Below are positions 55,624 through 64,000 of a stretch of DNA of 64,000 bases, one piece after another. The notes below the pieces were generated by a model that did not search any database, was not told the origin of the DNA, and saw nothing but the letters and a program-made list of their open reading frames with translations. The stretch covers positions 1 to 64,000 of the forward strand of contig NZ_JBPYCR010000007.1 in the NCBI RefSeq assembly GCF_051846915.1. Reading direction: 5' to 3'. The stretch comes from JBPYCR01 sp051846915 (GTDB taxonomy: Bacteria; Bacillota; Bacilli; Bacillales; Amphibacillaceae). Made by a program: the position numbers and the translations under genes. How positions within the stretch are numbered: the stretch's first letter is position 1; the number at the start of each line of letters is the position of its first letter.

Positions 55624-55791
55624 TTGGTTGTACTTATTATTATTGGTTTCGTCATATTATTCATTGCTGTTATTGGTTCGTGGATGAACACATTAACGAT
55701 ATTAAAAGATCTAAATGAGATAAAAAAAGAAATAGGAATTAAAGAACGAAAACAAAAGCCGTTCATTATTAATGATCTGGATAATGAGTGA
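55624..55791 (+). CDS. small single-pass membrane protein, function unknown
   Basis: A TTG at 55624, eight bases after GGAGG (55611-55615), gives 55 residues. The first 22 form one membrane helix, followed by a charged helical cytoplasmic part (LKDLNEIKKEIGIKERKQK). The ATG at 55609 abuts the ribosome binding site and cannot use it. It lies 65 bp upstream of mntP and is likely co-transcribed. I do not recognise the family. Confidence 0.65.
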   Translation: MVVLIIIGFVILFIAVIGSWMNTLTILKDLNEIKKEIGIKERKQKPFIINDLDNE

Positions 55792-55856
55792 AAGTTCATA
55801 TATCCCTCCTTACGTGCATATATTTCTAAAAGCGTGTCCCAAGGAGGGGTTTTCAA

Positions 55857-56411
55857 ATGGTAATGAACGATATGGGGGGGATTGTATCCTTATTATTTAT
55901 GGCTTTTGCATTAGGTATGGATGCATTTTCTGTAAGCTTGGGACTTGGAATGAAAAGGCCACGCCTAAAAAGAATTGCTATGATTGGCCTACTTATTGGG
56001 ATGCTTCATATTATTTTCCCTTTTGTTGGAATACTGCTTGGTAAGGCAATTTCAGGAACGATCGGTCATTATGCAACGCTTGCAGGTGGCCTATTATTAA
56101 TCGGAATTGGATCACATATGTTTTTTTCTGCTTTCAGCCAAGGGAAGGTCCGGAATGTCATGCCTTCAGGTATACACTTGTTTATCTTGGCCTGTTCCGT
56201 TAGCATGGACAGTTTTTCCGTTGGGTTAAGTCTCGGTTTATCCAATGCAAAAACGGCTATCGTTCTTTTTATGTTTGGCGTCATGAGCATGGTGTTAACG
56301 TGGACGGGAATGCTTCTGGGCAGAAAAGTGCGCGGCTATTTAGGAGCGTACAGTGAACTTTTAGGTGGCAGTATTTTAAGTGCTTTTGGCATGTATATTT
56401 TATTTTCTTAA
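55857..56411 (+). CDS. mntP: manganese efflux pump MntP
   Basis: The six-helix membrane protein of 184 residues exports Mn(II). Two internally similar halves each carry the acidic metal-binding motif (ALGMDAFSVSLGLGM near residue 20 and SVSMDSFSVGLSLGL near residue 115). AAGGAGGGG precedes the ATG by eight bases. In B. subtilis this gene (ywlD) has a yybP-ykoY manganese riboswitch; only 65 bp separate it from the upstream small gene and I see no such riboswitch. Confidence 0.93.
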   Translation: MVMNDMGGIVSLLFMAFALGMDAFSVSLGLGMKRPRLKRIAMIGLLIGMLHIIFPFVGILLGKAISGTIGHYATLAGGLLLIGIGSHMFFSAFSQGKVRNVMPSGIHLFILACSVSMDSFSVGLSLGLSNAKTAIVLFMFGVMSMVLTWTGMLLGRKVRGYLGAYSELLGGSILSAFGMYILFS

Positions 56412-56634
56412 TATAAAAAACCGATGATAACGAGTTATATACTCTTTTGTGATTGTATGAACAAGTATCCTTCTTCTTTAAGTGTTTACCCCATCTTATT
56501 ATCCCTGTGGTAGTTAAATTTCCCAGCTATACATAAAACCGTCTATCTCCAATAGCTGAGATCCTCTATATTTTCTGTCATGATAGCTGTTCATGTGATA
56601 TATTTAAAGGACGATGAATGAACGGAGGCTTATC

Positions 56635-57237
56635 ATGAATATCTTGTTTATTTGTACAGGAAATACGTGTCGCAGTCCAATGGCTGAGGCGTTGATGAAA
56701 AGTAAAATGCCGGGAGCTGCTGTGCGTTCAGCGGGTATTTTTGCAGGCGAAAATGAGCCGGCCAATCCATTAGCCATGAAAACATTAGAAAAAAAACGGA
56801 TAACATCCAATCATCTGTCGCAGCCCGTTACACAAAGCTTATTGGAATGGGCTGATGTTGTGCTTGTCATGACAACCCAGCATAAACAGGTGTTAATTGT
56901 AAATTTCCCTGACTTTCAAAATAAATATTTTACCCTTAAAGAATACGTTTCAGAAGCCGATAAAGAAGTATGGGATACACTCAAAAAGTCCTATGCGAGT
57001 TTAGAAAAAAAACGAGCGTTGTTTATCCAGAATAATCCAAATATCACATCTGAAGCGTTAACAGAAGCAATCAATAAGCACCTGGAAAACGATATAATCA
57101 AAATAAATCAATTGGAAAAAGAACTGGGTAGCTATGACATTTCCGATCCATTTGGTGGAGATTTGCTAATCTATGAGAAAACAATGCATGAATTGGAAAC
57201 GTATATTGATTTATTAATAAAAAAAATTAAAAAGTAG
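56635..57237 (+). CDS. ywlE: protein-arginine phosphatase YwlE with an extra helical insertion
   Basis: The low-molecular-weight phosphatase fold has P-loop CTGNTCRS (Cys7 to Ser14) with Thr11, the residue linked to phosphoarginine specificity, and catalytic Asp in SDPFGGD. YwlE reverses McsB arginine phosphorylation that marks proteins for ClpCP. At 200 residues it is about 50 longer than B. subtilis YwlE. The extra stretch (about residues 108-165, rich in Lys, Glu and Leu) replaces a short loop just before the catalytic DPF and looks helical. The ATG at 56635 lies seven bases after GGAGG. Confidence 0.9.
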   Translation: MNILFICTGNTCRSPMAEALMKSKMPGAAVRSAGIFAGENEPANPLAMKTLEKKRITSNHLSQPVTQSLLEWADVVLVMTTQHKQVLIVNFPDFQNKYFTLKEYVSEADKEVWDTLKKSYASLEKKRALFIQNNPNITSEALTEAINKHLENDIIKINQLEKELGSYDISDPFGGDLLIYEKTMHELETYIDLLIKKIKK

Positions 57238-57251
57238 GCAGGGAAACGAAA

Positions 57252-58541
57252 ATGGGGAAAAAATATCGATTTAATTTACGGAGAAAGCTCGTGTTATTTA
57301 TAACGATTTTAGCAATAATTACTTATTCATTTAGTGCAATTTTCATCTATATAATTAATGATTATGTACAGTCTGTTTATGCAATACCGGAACAGCTGTA
57401 CATTATTATTATATTCGTGTTGGGGGTCATTTGGTCAGGTATTCTAGCTTTTTTTGCTGCACGGATTATTACGAAACCTTTGCAAGAACTGGAAGCGGCT
57501 GCTTCATATGCAGCAAAAGGGGACTTGAGTCAAACGATCAATATTCCAAAATCGGATGATGAAATCCGCTCATTAAGTATTGCCTTTGATACGATGTTGA
57601 AAAATATTACGAATATGGTGCATAATATTGAATCGAACTTTGAGCATACGAATGATAATGTTGTTCGAATAAAAAAAGTAGCAAATCAAGCAGCTGATCA
57701 TTCCGAAATGATTAGCGCTTCTTCAGATGATATTTCTAAAGGTGCGGTCAGTTCGGCCGAAGCTATTCAAGAAACAGCTGAAGCAGTGGAAGAAGCAACG
57801 AGACTTGCTGAAGAGGTACAAGAGAAAGCGGACCAATCAAAACAAAAGTCAAATGAAATGTTAGAGACGTTAAATACGAGCAAAGATGTGGTAAACAAAT
57901 TAGTCGAAGGGATTCAAAAACTGGCAACCGAACAAGAAGCATCGTTAAAGGATGTCGAGCATTTAAAACAAAATGCACTGCAAGTTGAAACAATCATTAC
58001 GATGGTTGGTGAAATTGCTGAACAGACAAATTTGTTGGCTCTTAATGCGTCAATTGAAGCTGCACGAGCTGGTGAGCATGGACGTGGATTTGCCGTTGTT
58101 GCTGATGAAATTCGTAAACTGGCTGATCAAAGTGCGAAAGCCGTTCAACGGATATCCGATCTAATTGTAGCAATTCAAAACGGGGTAAATCTAGTTGTTA
58201 ATCAGATTAATGATAATGTGGAACATGCAAATAAAGAAGCAAAAAGCGGTGTGAAAACGAATAAAGCGATTGAGGAAATGTCCGGTTCGATTGTAGAAGT
58301 AGCATCTGAGGTCGATACCATTACAAACCTCGTCAGTAAGCAATTGGAATCCATTCAAGGAACGGTGAAGCAATCACAGGAAGTAGCTGCAATCGCTGAA
58401 GAAACATCCGCTGCATCCGAAGAAGTGAATGCAGCCGTACAAGAACAAACGAGTACGATTGATGAGGTCGATTATTTAGCGGAGCAACTGGATAAACAAG
58501 CTCAACGGTTAAAAGAGCAAATCAATCAGTTTAAAATGTAA
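57252..58541 (+). CDS. methyl-accepting chemotaxis protein (minimal sensor)
   Basis: The 429-residue chemoreceptor has two N-terminal membrane helices (about residues 14-36 and 46-70) separated by only about ten residues, so there is no extracellular sensor domain. A HAMP domain (about 70-125) and a long coiled-coil signalling domain follow, with the conserved tip EIAEQTNLLALNASIEAARAGEHGRGFAVVADEIRKLA (around residues 253-291, quoted in part only: NLLALNASIEAARAGE). It starts 14 bp after ywlE, between ywlE and rpiB, where B. subtilis has no such gene. It may sense membrane or cytoplasmic state. Confidence 0.88.
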   Translation: MGKKYRFNLRRKLVLFITILAIITYSFSAIFIYIINDYVQSVYAIPEQLYIIIIFVLGVIWSGILAFFAARIITKPLQELEAAASYAAKGDLSQTINIPKSDDEIRSLSIAFDTMLKNITNMVHNIESNFEHTNDNVVRIKKVANQAADHSEMISASSDDISKGAVSSAEAIQETAEAVEEATRLAEEVQEKADQSKQKSNEMLETLNTSKDVVNKLVEGIQKLATEQEASLKDVEHLKQNALQVETIITMVGEIAEQTNLLALNASIEAARAGEHGRGFAVVADEIRKLADQSAKAVQRISDLIVAIQNGVNLVVNQINDNVEHANKEAKSGVKTNKAIEEMSGSIVEVASEVDTITNLVSKQLESIQGTVKQSQEVAAIAEETSAASEEVNAAVQEQTSTIDEVDYLAEQLDKQAQRLKEQINQFKM

Positions 58542-58633
58542 AAAAATAAGCGTAAAATAAAGATAGAAGGATCGATTAATCAAAAAGCCTATTTTATGAG
58601 TTTGAAAGCCAACAAAGAAGGGTGCTGAATAAA

Positions 58634-59074
58634 ATGAAAGTAATTATAACAGCAGATCATGCTGGCATGACAGTGCGTAATGAAGTGATCAGCTTGCTGG
58701 AGGAAATGGGTATTGAATACGAGGATACCGGTTGTGACTGTACAACTTCTGTTGATTATCCGGACTATGCGTTACCGGCTGCGAAGCGAGTGGCTGAGGG
58801 CGAGTTTGACCGTGGAATTTTTATTTGTGGAACGGGTATCGGCATGTCAATATCCGCAAATAAAGTAAAAGGCATTCGATGTGCGTTGACCCATGATGTG
58901 TACAGTGCAAAGCTAACAAGGCAGCATAATGACTCCAATGTGCTTGCAATGGGAGAGCGTGTAGTTGGACCAGGACTGGCACGAGAAATTGCCAAAGTAT
59001 GGTTAGAAACAGAATTTGATGGTGGTCGCCATGCAAATCGAATAGGAAAAATAGCAACCTACGAAAATGAATAA
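58634..59074 (+). CDS. rpiB: ribose-5-phosphate isomerase B
   Basis: The 146-residue RpiB/LacAB-family isomerase interconverts ribose 5-phosphate and ribulose 5-phosphate. Motifs are ITADHAGM (Asp and His near residue 8), the catalytic Cys/Thr loop GIFICGTGIGMSISANK (about residue 62) and RQHNDSNVLAMGER. The ATG at 58634 is preceded by AGAAGGG at a long gap; the GTG at 58622 is an alternative. The order rpiB-ywlG-glyA matches B. subtilis ywlF-ywlG-glyA. Confidence 0.93.
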   Translation: MKVIITADHAGMTVRNEVISLLEEMGIEYEDTGCDCTTSVDYPDYALPAAKRVAEGEFDRGIFICGTGIGMSISANKVKGIRCALTHDVYSAKLTRQHNDSNVLAMGERVVGPGLAREIAKVWLETEFDGGRHANRIGKIATYENE

Positions 59075-59145
59075 GACTTGCTCAAATCAGCGGGTGTATG
59101 GTGCAGTTTCCATTGCTCCCACAACGAAAGAAAGGTGAATGAGAA

Positions 59146-59694
59146 ATGAAACAGTTTTTGGACCGAGTGAAAAAGGATATGGCTACAATTGTTTCCGAAT
59201 GGGAAAATAGTGGACACTTAAAAGCAGGGCAGTTATTTGTTATTGGCTGCTCGACAAGCGAAGTTGCTGGGGAACATATTGGAACTTCCGGTAGTGAAGA
59301 AATAGCAGCAGTTATTTTGGAGCAACTCGAAAAGCTGGAACAAGCAACAGGTATTCACCTTGTGTTTCAATGTTGTGAACACTTAAATCGGGCACTCGTT
59401 ATCGACCGTGAACTATTGCAAAATCTGCGATTGGATGATGTAGCAGTCATACCAGTAGCTAAAGCCGGCGGGTCCATGGCTGCATATGCATACAAACAGA
59501 AGAAGGACCCTGTTGTAGTAGAAACGATTCATGCACATGCGGGCATGGATATCGGTGATACGATGATCGGTATGCATTTAAAGCACGTTGCCGTCCCACT
59601 TCGATTTGAACAAAAAATGGTCGGAGAGGCACGGGTAACAGGAGCCCGCACTAGACCAAAGCTTGTTGGTGGAGTCCGTGCTTGCTATAAATAA
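59146..59694 (+). CDS. ywlG: UPF0340 family protein YwlG
   Basis: The 182-residue conserved protein (TIGR01440 type) is found between rpiB and glyA in Bacillaceae. Conserved parts include FVIGCSTSEVAGEHIGT and AGMDIGDTMIGMHLKHV. Function is not established. AAAGGTGA precedes the ATG by about eight bases. A terminator-like hairpin follows at 59815. Confidence 0.93.
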   Translation: MKQFLDRVKKDMATIVSEWENSGHLKAGQLFVIGCSTSEVAGEHIGTSGSEEIAAVILEQLEKLEQATGIHLVFQCCEHLNRALVIDRELLQNLRLDDVAVIPVAKAGGSMAAYAYKQKKDPVVVETIHAHAGMDIGDTMIGMHLKHVAVPLRFEQKMVGEARVTGARTRPKLVGGVRACYK

Positions 59695-59814
59695 TTTTCA
59701 TGAAGCCTGGAAATATTTTTAGCTAATGCCTAAAAAGGTAATAGTGATAGAAGTTCAAACTGCTGAAAAAGCATTAAAGCTGTTTTTAACAAGATAATAT
59801 AGCGATAGCTTTTC

Positions 59815-59850
59815 AATGCCCTCTTAACCTACGCGGTTAAAAGGGCGTTT
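59815..59850 (+). terminator. hairpin terminator after ywlG
   Basis: ATGCCCTCTTAACC pairs with GGTTAAAAGGGCGT around ACGC-type loop bases, followed by TTAGCTTT. Confidence 0.65.
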
Positions 59851-59885
59851 AGCTTTACTCAACGGAACCGGAAGGAAAGATTTGA

Positions 59886-60653
59886 ATGTGCTTGATTAAC
59901 TTTCAATTTCATGAGCATCCGAACTATAAACTCATCTTGACAGCGAATCGAGATGAATTCTACAATCGACCGACAGCTGCAGCTCACTTTTGGGAAGATT
60001 ATCCGCAAATTTTGGCCGGTCGAGATTTACAACGAATGGGAACATGGCTTGGAATTACAAAAACAGGTCGATTTGCTGCTTTGACCAACTATCGCGATTC
60101 GAGTCAAAAAGCAATCAGTCCACGTTCGCGCGGGGACATAGTGGCTAATTATTTAAAAAAGGATACAGCACCTGCTGAGTATATAGCTTCGTTGCAAAAG
60201 CACCGCCAGGAATATAATGGTTATAACATTATAGTTGGAGATCCAGATCAACTTTTTTATTATTCTAATATTGAAAATGAGGTTAAACAGATCTCCCCGG
60301 GTACGCACGGGTTAAGCAATCACTTTTTGAATACGCCATGGCCAAAAGTGATACAAGGAAATAAAAATTTAAAATCATATACAAGTGTTAATCAAACGAT
60401 TGATCAACCAGATGAATTGTTTCGGACGATTTCCGACACGACGGAAGCAAATGATGAAAATCTTCCTGATACAGGAGTGGGTTATGATTTGGAGCGTAAA
60501 TTATCGTCCCAGTTTATTGTTATGCCCGATTATGGCACACGCGCCTCAACCGTTTTACTTGTTGACAAAAACAATTATATTTATTTGAAGGAAAAAACGT
60601 TTGAAAACGGACGATTTACCTGCGAAACACAATTTTCTTTTGCAGCCGAATAA
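59886..60653 (+). CDS. NRDE family protein (TANGO2-like)
   Basis: The 255-residue protein has the defining NRDE motif (TANRDEFYNRPT, about residues 20-31) and Cys2 at the N-terminus, as in the Ntn-hydrolase-like TANGO2 family. Family members have been linked to heme or acyl-CoA handling, without a settled bacterial function. GGAAGGAAAG precedes the ATG. It is inserted between ywlG and glyA relative to B. subtilis. Confidence 0.85.
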   Translation: MCLINFQFHEHPNYKLILTANRDEFYNRPTAAAHFWEDYPQILAGRDLQRMGTWLGITKTGRFAALTNYRDSSQKAISPRSRGDIVANYLKKDTAPAEYIASLQKHRQEYNGYNIIVGDPDQLFYYSNIENEVKQISPGTHGLSNHFLNTPWPKVIQGNKNLKSYTSVNQTIDQPDELFRTISDTTEANDENLPDTGVGYDLERKLSSQFIVMPDYGTRASTVLLVDKNNYIYLKEKTFENGRFTCETQFSFAAE

Positions 60654-60842
60654 ATGCTGTACATTGTGTAGTTGCTTGTTTTTTCATCGCAGCGTCTGTC
60701 GACAAGCGGGAGATGGAAACAGACAGACGGTTCCTTTTTTGGTAGAATAGTCGGTACGTATAATACATGAACAACCTATCAATTTTTGATATGATAAAAA
60801 AGTATTGAAATGAAAATCGGTGAAATACGGGAGGTTCAAGGA

Positions 60843-62078
60843 ATGGAACATTTAAAGCGTGATGATCAAGAGCTATACGAAGCAATCCAAGCGGAGAGAA
60901 AACGACAGCAGGAAAAAATAGAACTCATCGCCTCGGAAAATTTTGTATCGGAAGCTGTAATGGAAGCACAAGGTTCTGTACTGACGAATAAATATGCAGA
61001 AGGATATCCGGATAAGCGATATTACGGTGGGTGCGAGTATGTCGACGTTGCCGAGAATTTGGCACGCGATCGTGCTAAAGAAATCTTTGGTGCAGATCAT
61101 GTGAATGTACAACCACACTCTGGTGCCCAAGCAAACATGGCCGTTTACTTCACAATCTTGGAACTTGGCGACACGGTATTAGGCATGAACTTAAGCCACG
61201 GTGGGCATTTAACTCATGGCAGTCCGGTTAACTATAGCGGCAAGTTTTATAATTTTGTTGAATATGGCGTGGACAAGGAAACAGAATTAATTGATTATGA
61301 TGATGTTTTAAATAAAGCACAAGAAGTAAAACCGAAGCTAATTGTAGTAGGTGCCAGTGCTTATTCTCGTGAAATTGACTTCAGCAAATTTCGGGAAATT
61401 GCAGATGAAGTTGGGGCGTATTTAATGGCTGATATGGCACATATTGCCGGGCTTGTCGCTGCTGGACTTCATCCAAATCCGATCCCGTATGCGGACTTTG
61501 TTACAACGACGACACATAAAACATTGCGCGGTCCACGTGGCGGCATGATTTTATGCAAAGAAAAATATGCAAAGCAAATTGATAAAACCGTCTTCCCGGG
61601 TTTGCAGGGAGGCCCTTTAATGCACGTGATTGCTGCAAAAGCAGCTTCATTTAAAGAAGTGCTAAGTGAAGATTTTAAAACATATGTTAAACAAATTATC
61701 GCCAATGCCAAAGCATTCAGTGAAGCCTTGACTGAAGAAGGAATCCGCATCGTTTCCGGAGGTACAGACAATCATTTGTTGCTGCTTGATGTTACACCGT
61801 TACAACTGACTGGAAAAGTAGCCGAGGAAGTGCTTGATAAAGTCGGTGTAACCGCAAATAAGAACACAATCCCATATGATACGGAAAGTCCATTTGTAAC
61901 GAGCGGTGTCCGTGTAGGAACAGCGGCTGTAACGACACGTGGGTTTAAAGAAACCGATATGAAGGAAGTCGCAGCAATTATTGCTTTAACATTGAAGAAC
62001 CATGAAGACGAAGCTAAATTAGAGGAAGCTTCCAAGCGCGTATTAGAGCTAACGAGCAAATTTCCACTTTACGTATAA
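60843..62078 (+). CDS. glyA: serine hydroxymethyltransferase
   Basis: This PLP enzyme converts serine and tetrahydrofolate to glycine and methylene-tetrahydrofolate. The 411-residue protein has the PLP lysine in TTTTHKTLRGPRGG (about residue 226), and IELIASENFVS near the N-terminus. GGGAGG precedes the ATG at 60843; the frame from 60810 starts before that site. A long hairpin follows the gene. Confidence 0.97.
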   Translation: MEHLKRDDQELYEAIQAERKRQQEKIELIASENFVSEAVMEAQGSVLTNKYAEGYPDKRYYGGCEYVDVAENLARDRAKEIFGADHVNVQPHSGAQANMAVYFTILELGDTVLGMNLSHGGHLTHGSPVNYSGKFYNFVEYGVDKETELIDYDDVLNKAQEVKPKLIVVGASAYSREIDFSKFREIADEVGAYLMADMAHIAGLVAAGLHPNPIPYADFVTTTTHKTLRGPRGGMILCKEKYAKQIDKTVFPGLQGGPLMHVIAAKAASFKEVLSEDFKTYVKQIIANAKAFSEALTEEGIRIVSGGTDNHLLLLDVTPLQLTGKVAEEVLDKVGVTANKNTIPYDTESPFVTSGVRVGTAAVTTRGFKETDMKEVAAIIALTLKNHEDEAKLEEASKRVLELTSKFPLYV

Positions 62079-62127
62079 AAAGAGTGGTTACAGCATGTGC
62101 GCGGATAAAATATAGTTTATAAAATAA

Positions 62128-62168
62128 GCTAGCAGACACACTTTTTCGACAGTGTTCCTGCTAGCTAT
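62128..62168 (+). terminator. long hairpin after glyA
   Basis: AGCTAGCAG pairs with CTGCTAGCT and inner ACACT pairs with AGTGT. The following sequence is ATATTTATA, a weak U-tract. The rest of 62079-62417 shows no gene; an AT-rich stretch before upp probably holds its promoter. Confidence 0.6.
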
Positions 62169-62417
62169 ATTTATAGGGTATGTATAAATATAACGAACTT
62201 TTGGATCATCCATAAAGGTGTTGACCTCTGCAAGTATAGTGTCATTTTGCCCAATGTTGACCATTTCCATATTTGCAATAGTAATTTATATACAATGCAT
62301 TGATCAAAACATATCTAGATTCATTTCTTAACGTAATCGAAGGATTCACGCTTGAAAGCTGTAGTCTTTTTCTGTACAATTTTGACGATGGACTAAAATA
62401 AGAGAGGATGTAATAGC

Positions 62418-63047
62418 GTGAGCAACGTATTTGTACTGGAACATCCGCTAATACAGCATAAGTTAACATACATAAGAGATAAAAACACGGGAACGAAAGA
62501 GTTCCGAGAGCTCGTTGATGAAGTTTCCATGTTGATGGCTTTTGAAATTACGAGAGATCTTCCACTGAAGGAAATAACAGTTGAGACTCCTGTGAAAGAA
62601 GCGAAATCGAATATATTAGCCGGTAAAAAAATTGGCTTGATTCCAATTTTGCGAGCAGGATTAGGAATGGTAGATGCAATGCTTAATTTACTTCCTGCTG
62701 CTCGGGTCGGTCATGTTGGGCTTTATCGTGACCCGGAAACATTACTGCCTGTCGAATATTATATTAAGTTACCGTCTGATATTGCCGAGCGTAAATTGAT
62801 TGTCCTTGATCCGATGCTTGCAACTGGCGGATCTGCCAATGATGCCATTGATTCGTTGAAAAAACGCGGTGCAAAAAGTATAAGCTTGATGTGTTTAATT
62901 GCTGCTCCTGAAGGCGTGGAATTAATTAAAGAAAACCATCCCGATGTTGACATATACTTAGGTGGACTTGACGATGAATTGAATGAAAAAGGATATATCG
63001 TACCTGGTCTTGGTGATGCTGGAGATCGTCTATTTGGTACGAAATAG
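62418..63047 (+). CDS. upp: uracil phosphoribosyltransferase
   Basis: Upp salvages uracil to UMP with PRPP. The 209-residue protein has the normal length. The PRPP-binding loop is LDPMLATGGSAN (about residue 131), and the C-terminal uracil-binding part ends PGLGDAGDRLFGTK. The GTG at 62418 lies nine bases after GAGAGGA. Position after glyA matches B. subtilis. Confidence 0.97.
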   Translation: MSNVFVLEHPLIQHKLTYIRDKNTGTKEFRELVDEVSMLMAFEITRDLPLKEITVETPVKEAKSNILAGKKIGLIPILRAGLGMVDAMLNLLPAARVGHVGLYRDPETLLPVEYYIKLPSDIAERKLIVLDPMLATGGSANDAIDSLKKRGAKSISLMCLIAAPEGVELIKENHPDVDIYLGGLDDELNEKGYIVPGLGDAGDRLFGTK

Positions 63048-63178
63048 TTCCATTTCGATTTTTTTGTGAAGTGTAACAATAAAATGTTTTAACTAATAGA
63101 ATGCTTGGAAGTTGTTGGTATTTTTGCTAGTTATAGGAGAACTGTGTGAACGAATATAAATTGGAGTGAAACGATGGC

Positions 63179-64000
63179 ATGCGTAAAAAAATTAAAGTGA
63201 TGTCGATTTTCGGGACAAGGCCGGAAGCAATTAAAATGGCACCCCTTGTATTAGAACTGAATAAACGATCCGATGAATTCGAATCGATCGTTACTGTTAC
63301 AGCGCAACACCGAGAAATGCTCGATCAAGTCATGGAAATTTTCGATATCACTGCAGACTATGATCTAAACATTATGAAAAGCAAGCAATCACTCGCCCAA
63401 ATTACGACGAGAGCGCTCGAAGGTCTTGATGAAGTAATGAAAGAAACAAAGCCGGATATCGTACTCGTTCATGGCGATACTAGTACAACTTTTGCCGCTT
63501 CACTTGCTGCTTATTACAATCAAATTGCGCTCGGACATGTGGAAGCAGGTTTACGTACGTGGGATAAATATTCCCCTTATCCGGAAGAAATGAACCGGCA
63601 ACTAACTGGTGTGATGGCTGATTTACACTTTTCGCCGACGGATAAATCGAAACAAAATTTGTTAAATGAAAATAAAGCGCCAGAAAGCATCACTGTAACA
63701 GGGAATACGGCGATTGATGCATTAAAAACAACCGTTGATTCGAGTTATACGCACCCGTTACTGGATGGTCTTGATAACAACCGATTAGTATTAATGACAG
63801 CCCATCGTCGCGAAAATCTCGGAAATAACATGGAGCAAATGTTTCGAGCAATAAAACGTCTCGTTGAAACACACGACGATATCCGTGTTATCTATCCCGT
63901 CCATTTAAATCCAGTCGTTAAACAGACAGCCGATGAAATTCTCGGGAACGATGACCGGATACAATTAATTGAACCGCTTGGCGTTGTAGATTTTCATAAC
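63179..64000 (+). CDS. mnaA: UDP-N-acetylglucosamine 2-epimerase (partial, runs off right edge)
   Basis: The first 274 codons are of a non-hydrolysing UDP-GlcNAc 2-epimerase (WecB/MnaA), which makes UDP-ManNAc for teichoic-acid linkage units. Motifs are MSIFGTRPEAIKMAPL at the start, VHGDTSTTFAASLAAYY, HVEAGLRTWDKYSPYPEE and MTAHRRENLG. The start is ambiguous: ATG 63179 is 12 bases after GGAG. An out-of-frame ATG at 63174 is better spaced and opens an 8-codon frame whose TGA overlaps the in-frame ATG at 63200 (TGATG). The 3' end is outside the window. Confidence 0.93.
   Translation, partial: MRKKIKVMSIFGTRPEAIKMAPLVLELNKRSDEFESIVTVTAQHREMLDQVMEIFDITADYDLNIMKSKQSLAQITTRALEGLDEVMKETKPDIVLVHGDTSTTFAASLAAYYNQIALGHVEAGLRTWDKYSPYPEEMNRQLTGVMADLHFSPTDKSKQNLLNENKAPESITVTGNTAIDALKTTVDSSYTHPLLDGLDNNRLVLMTAHRRENLGNNMEQMFRAIKRLVETHDDIRVIYPVHLNPVVKQTADEILGNDDRIQLIEPLGVVDFHN

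Noticed and set aside
55792..55856. yybP-ykoY manganese riboswitch before mntP
   Set aside because: Only 65 bp are available and no conserved loop motifs are visible.

Overview
The window is a low-GC Bacillota chromosome segment that looks like a spore-forming, salt-tolerant Bacillaceae (Virgibacillus/Oceanobacillus type). The evidence is Bacillus subtilis-like synteny (ywdI-ywdK-gerQ-hemQ-pta-lipL-ywfO-ywhD-pbpG, ywiB-argS-ywjF-acdA-rpoE-pyrG-spo0F-tal-murA-glpX-rho-rpmE-tdk-prfA-prmC-spoIIR-ywlB-ywlC-mntP-ywlE-rpiB-ywlG-glyA-upp-mnaA), sporulation genes (spo0F, spoIIR, gerQ, pbpG), strong AGGAGG ribosome binding sites with many TTG/GTG starts, and an ectoine-catabolism locus. No rRNA, tRNA, CRISPR, phage or insertion-sequence transposase was seen.

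Layout. 1-5.9 kb: divergent ligD/ku (non-homologous end joining), a membrane acyltransferase, an NAD-dependent sugar-nucleotide-type reductase, and two copies of a dispersed repeat. 5.9-18.2 kb: accessory catabolic island with a YjiH-type membrane protein, aspartase, EutB-like dehydratase, PucR-family regulator, EutD/DoeA-like ectoine hydrolase, EutC-like dehydrogenase, DoeC-like aldehyde dehydrogenase and DoeD-like aminotransferase. Together they read as ectoine/hydroxyectoine to aspartate to fumarate, but the expected deacetylase (EutE/DoeB), EutA and a classical uptake system are absent. 18.3-27 kb: a small orphan protein, then conserved ywd/ywf/ywh genes (spore germination, coproheme decarboxylase, phosphotransacetylase, lipoate relay, HD hydrolase). 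27-31.5 kb: pbpG and ywiB-argS. 31.8-40.3 kb: a fatty-acid beta-oxidation block (ETF:menaquinone oxidoreductase-like protein, thiolase, 3-hydroxyacyl-CoA dehydrogenase, two acyl-CoA dehydrogenases, TetR regulator). 40.4-49.5 kb: rpoE, pyrG with a CTP-attenuator leader, spo0F, tal, murA, glpX, rho, rpmE2. 49.9-64 kb: tdk, prfA, prmC, spoIIR, tsaC/ywlC, mntP, ywlE, a chemoreceptor, rpiB, ywlG, an NRDE protein, glyA, upp and the 5' part of mnaA/wecB, which runs off the right edge.

Unexplained structure: five copies of a 120-350 bp intergenic repeat with conserved ends, always at the 3' side of genes; three TTGAC(A/T) hexamers at an exact 11-bp period upstream of pyrG; large inverted repeats upstream of the aminotransferase gene and spoIIR; a possibly folded leader region on the minus strand before gerQ; and a YwlE phosphatase with an extra roughly 55-residue helical insertion. 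Starts were moved from the longest open frame wherever a ribosome binding site or family length clearly decided the start.
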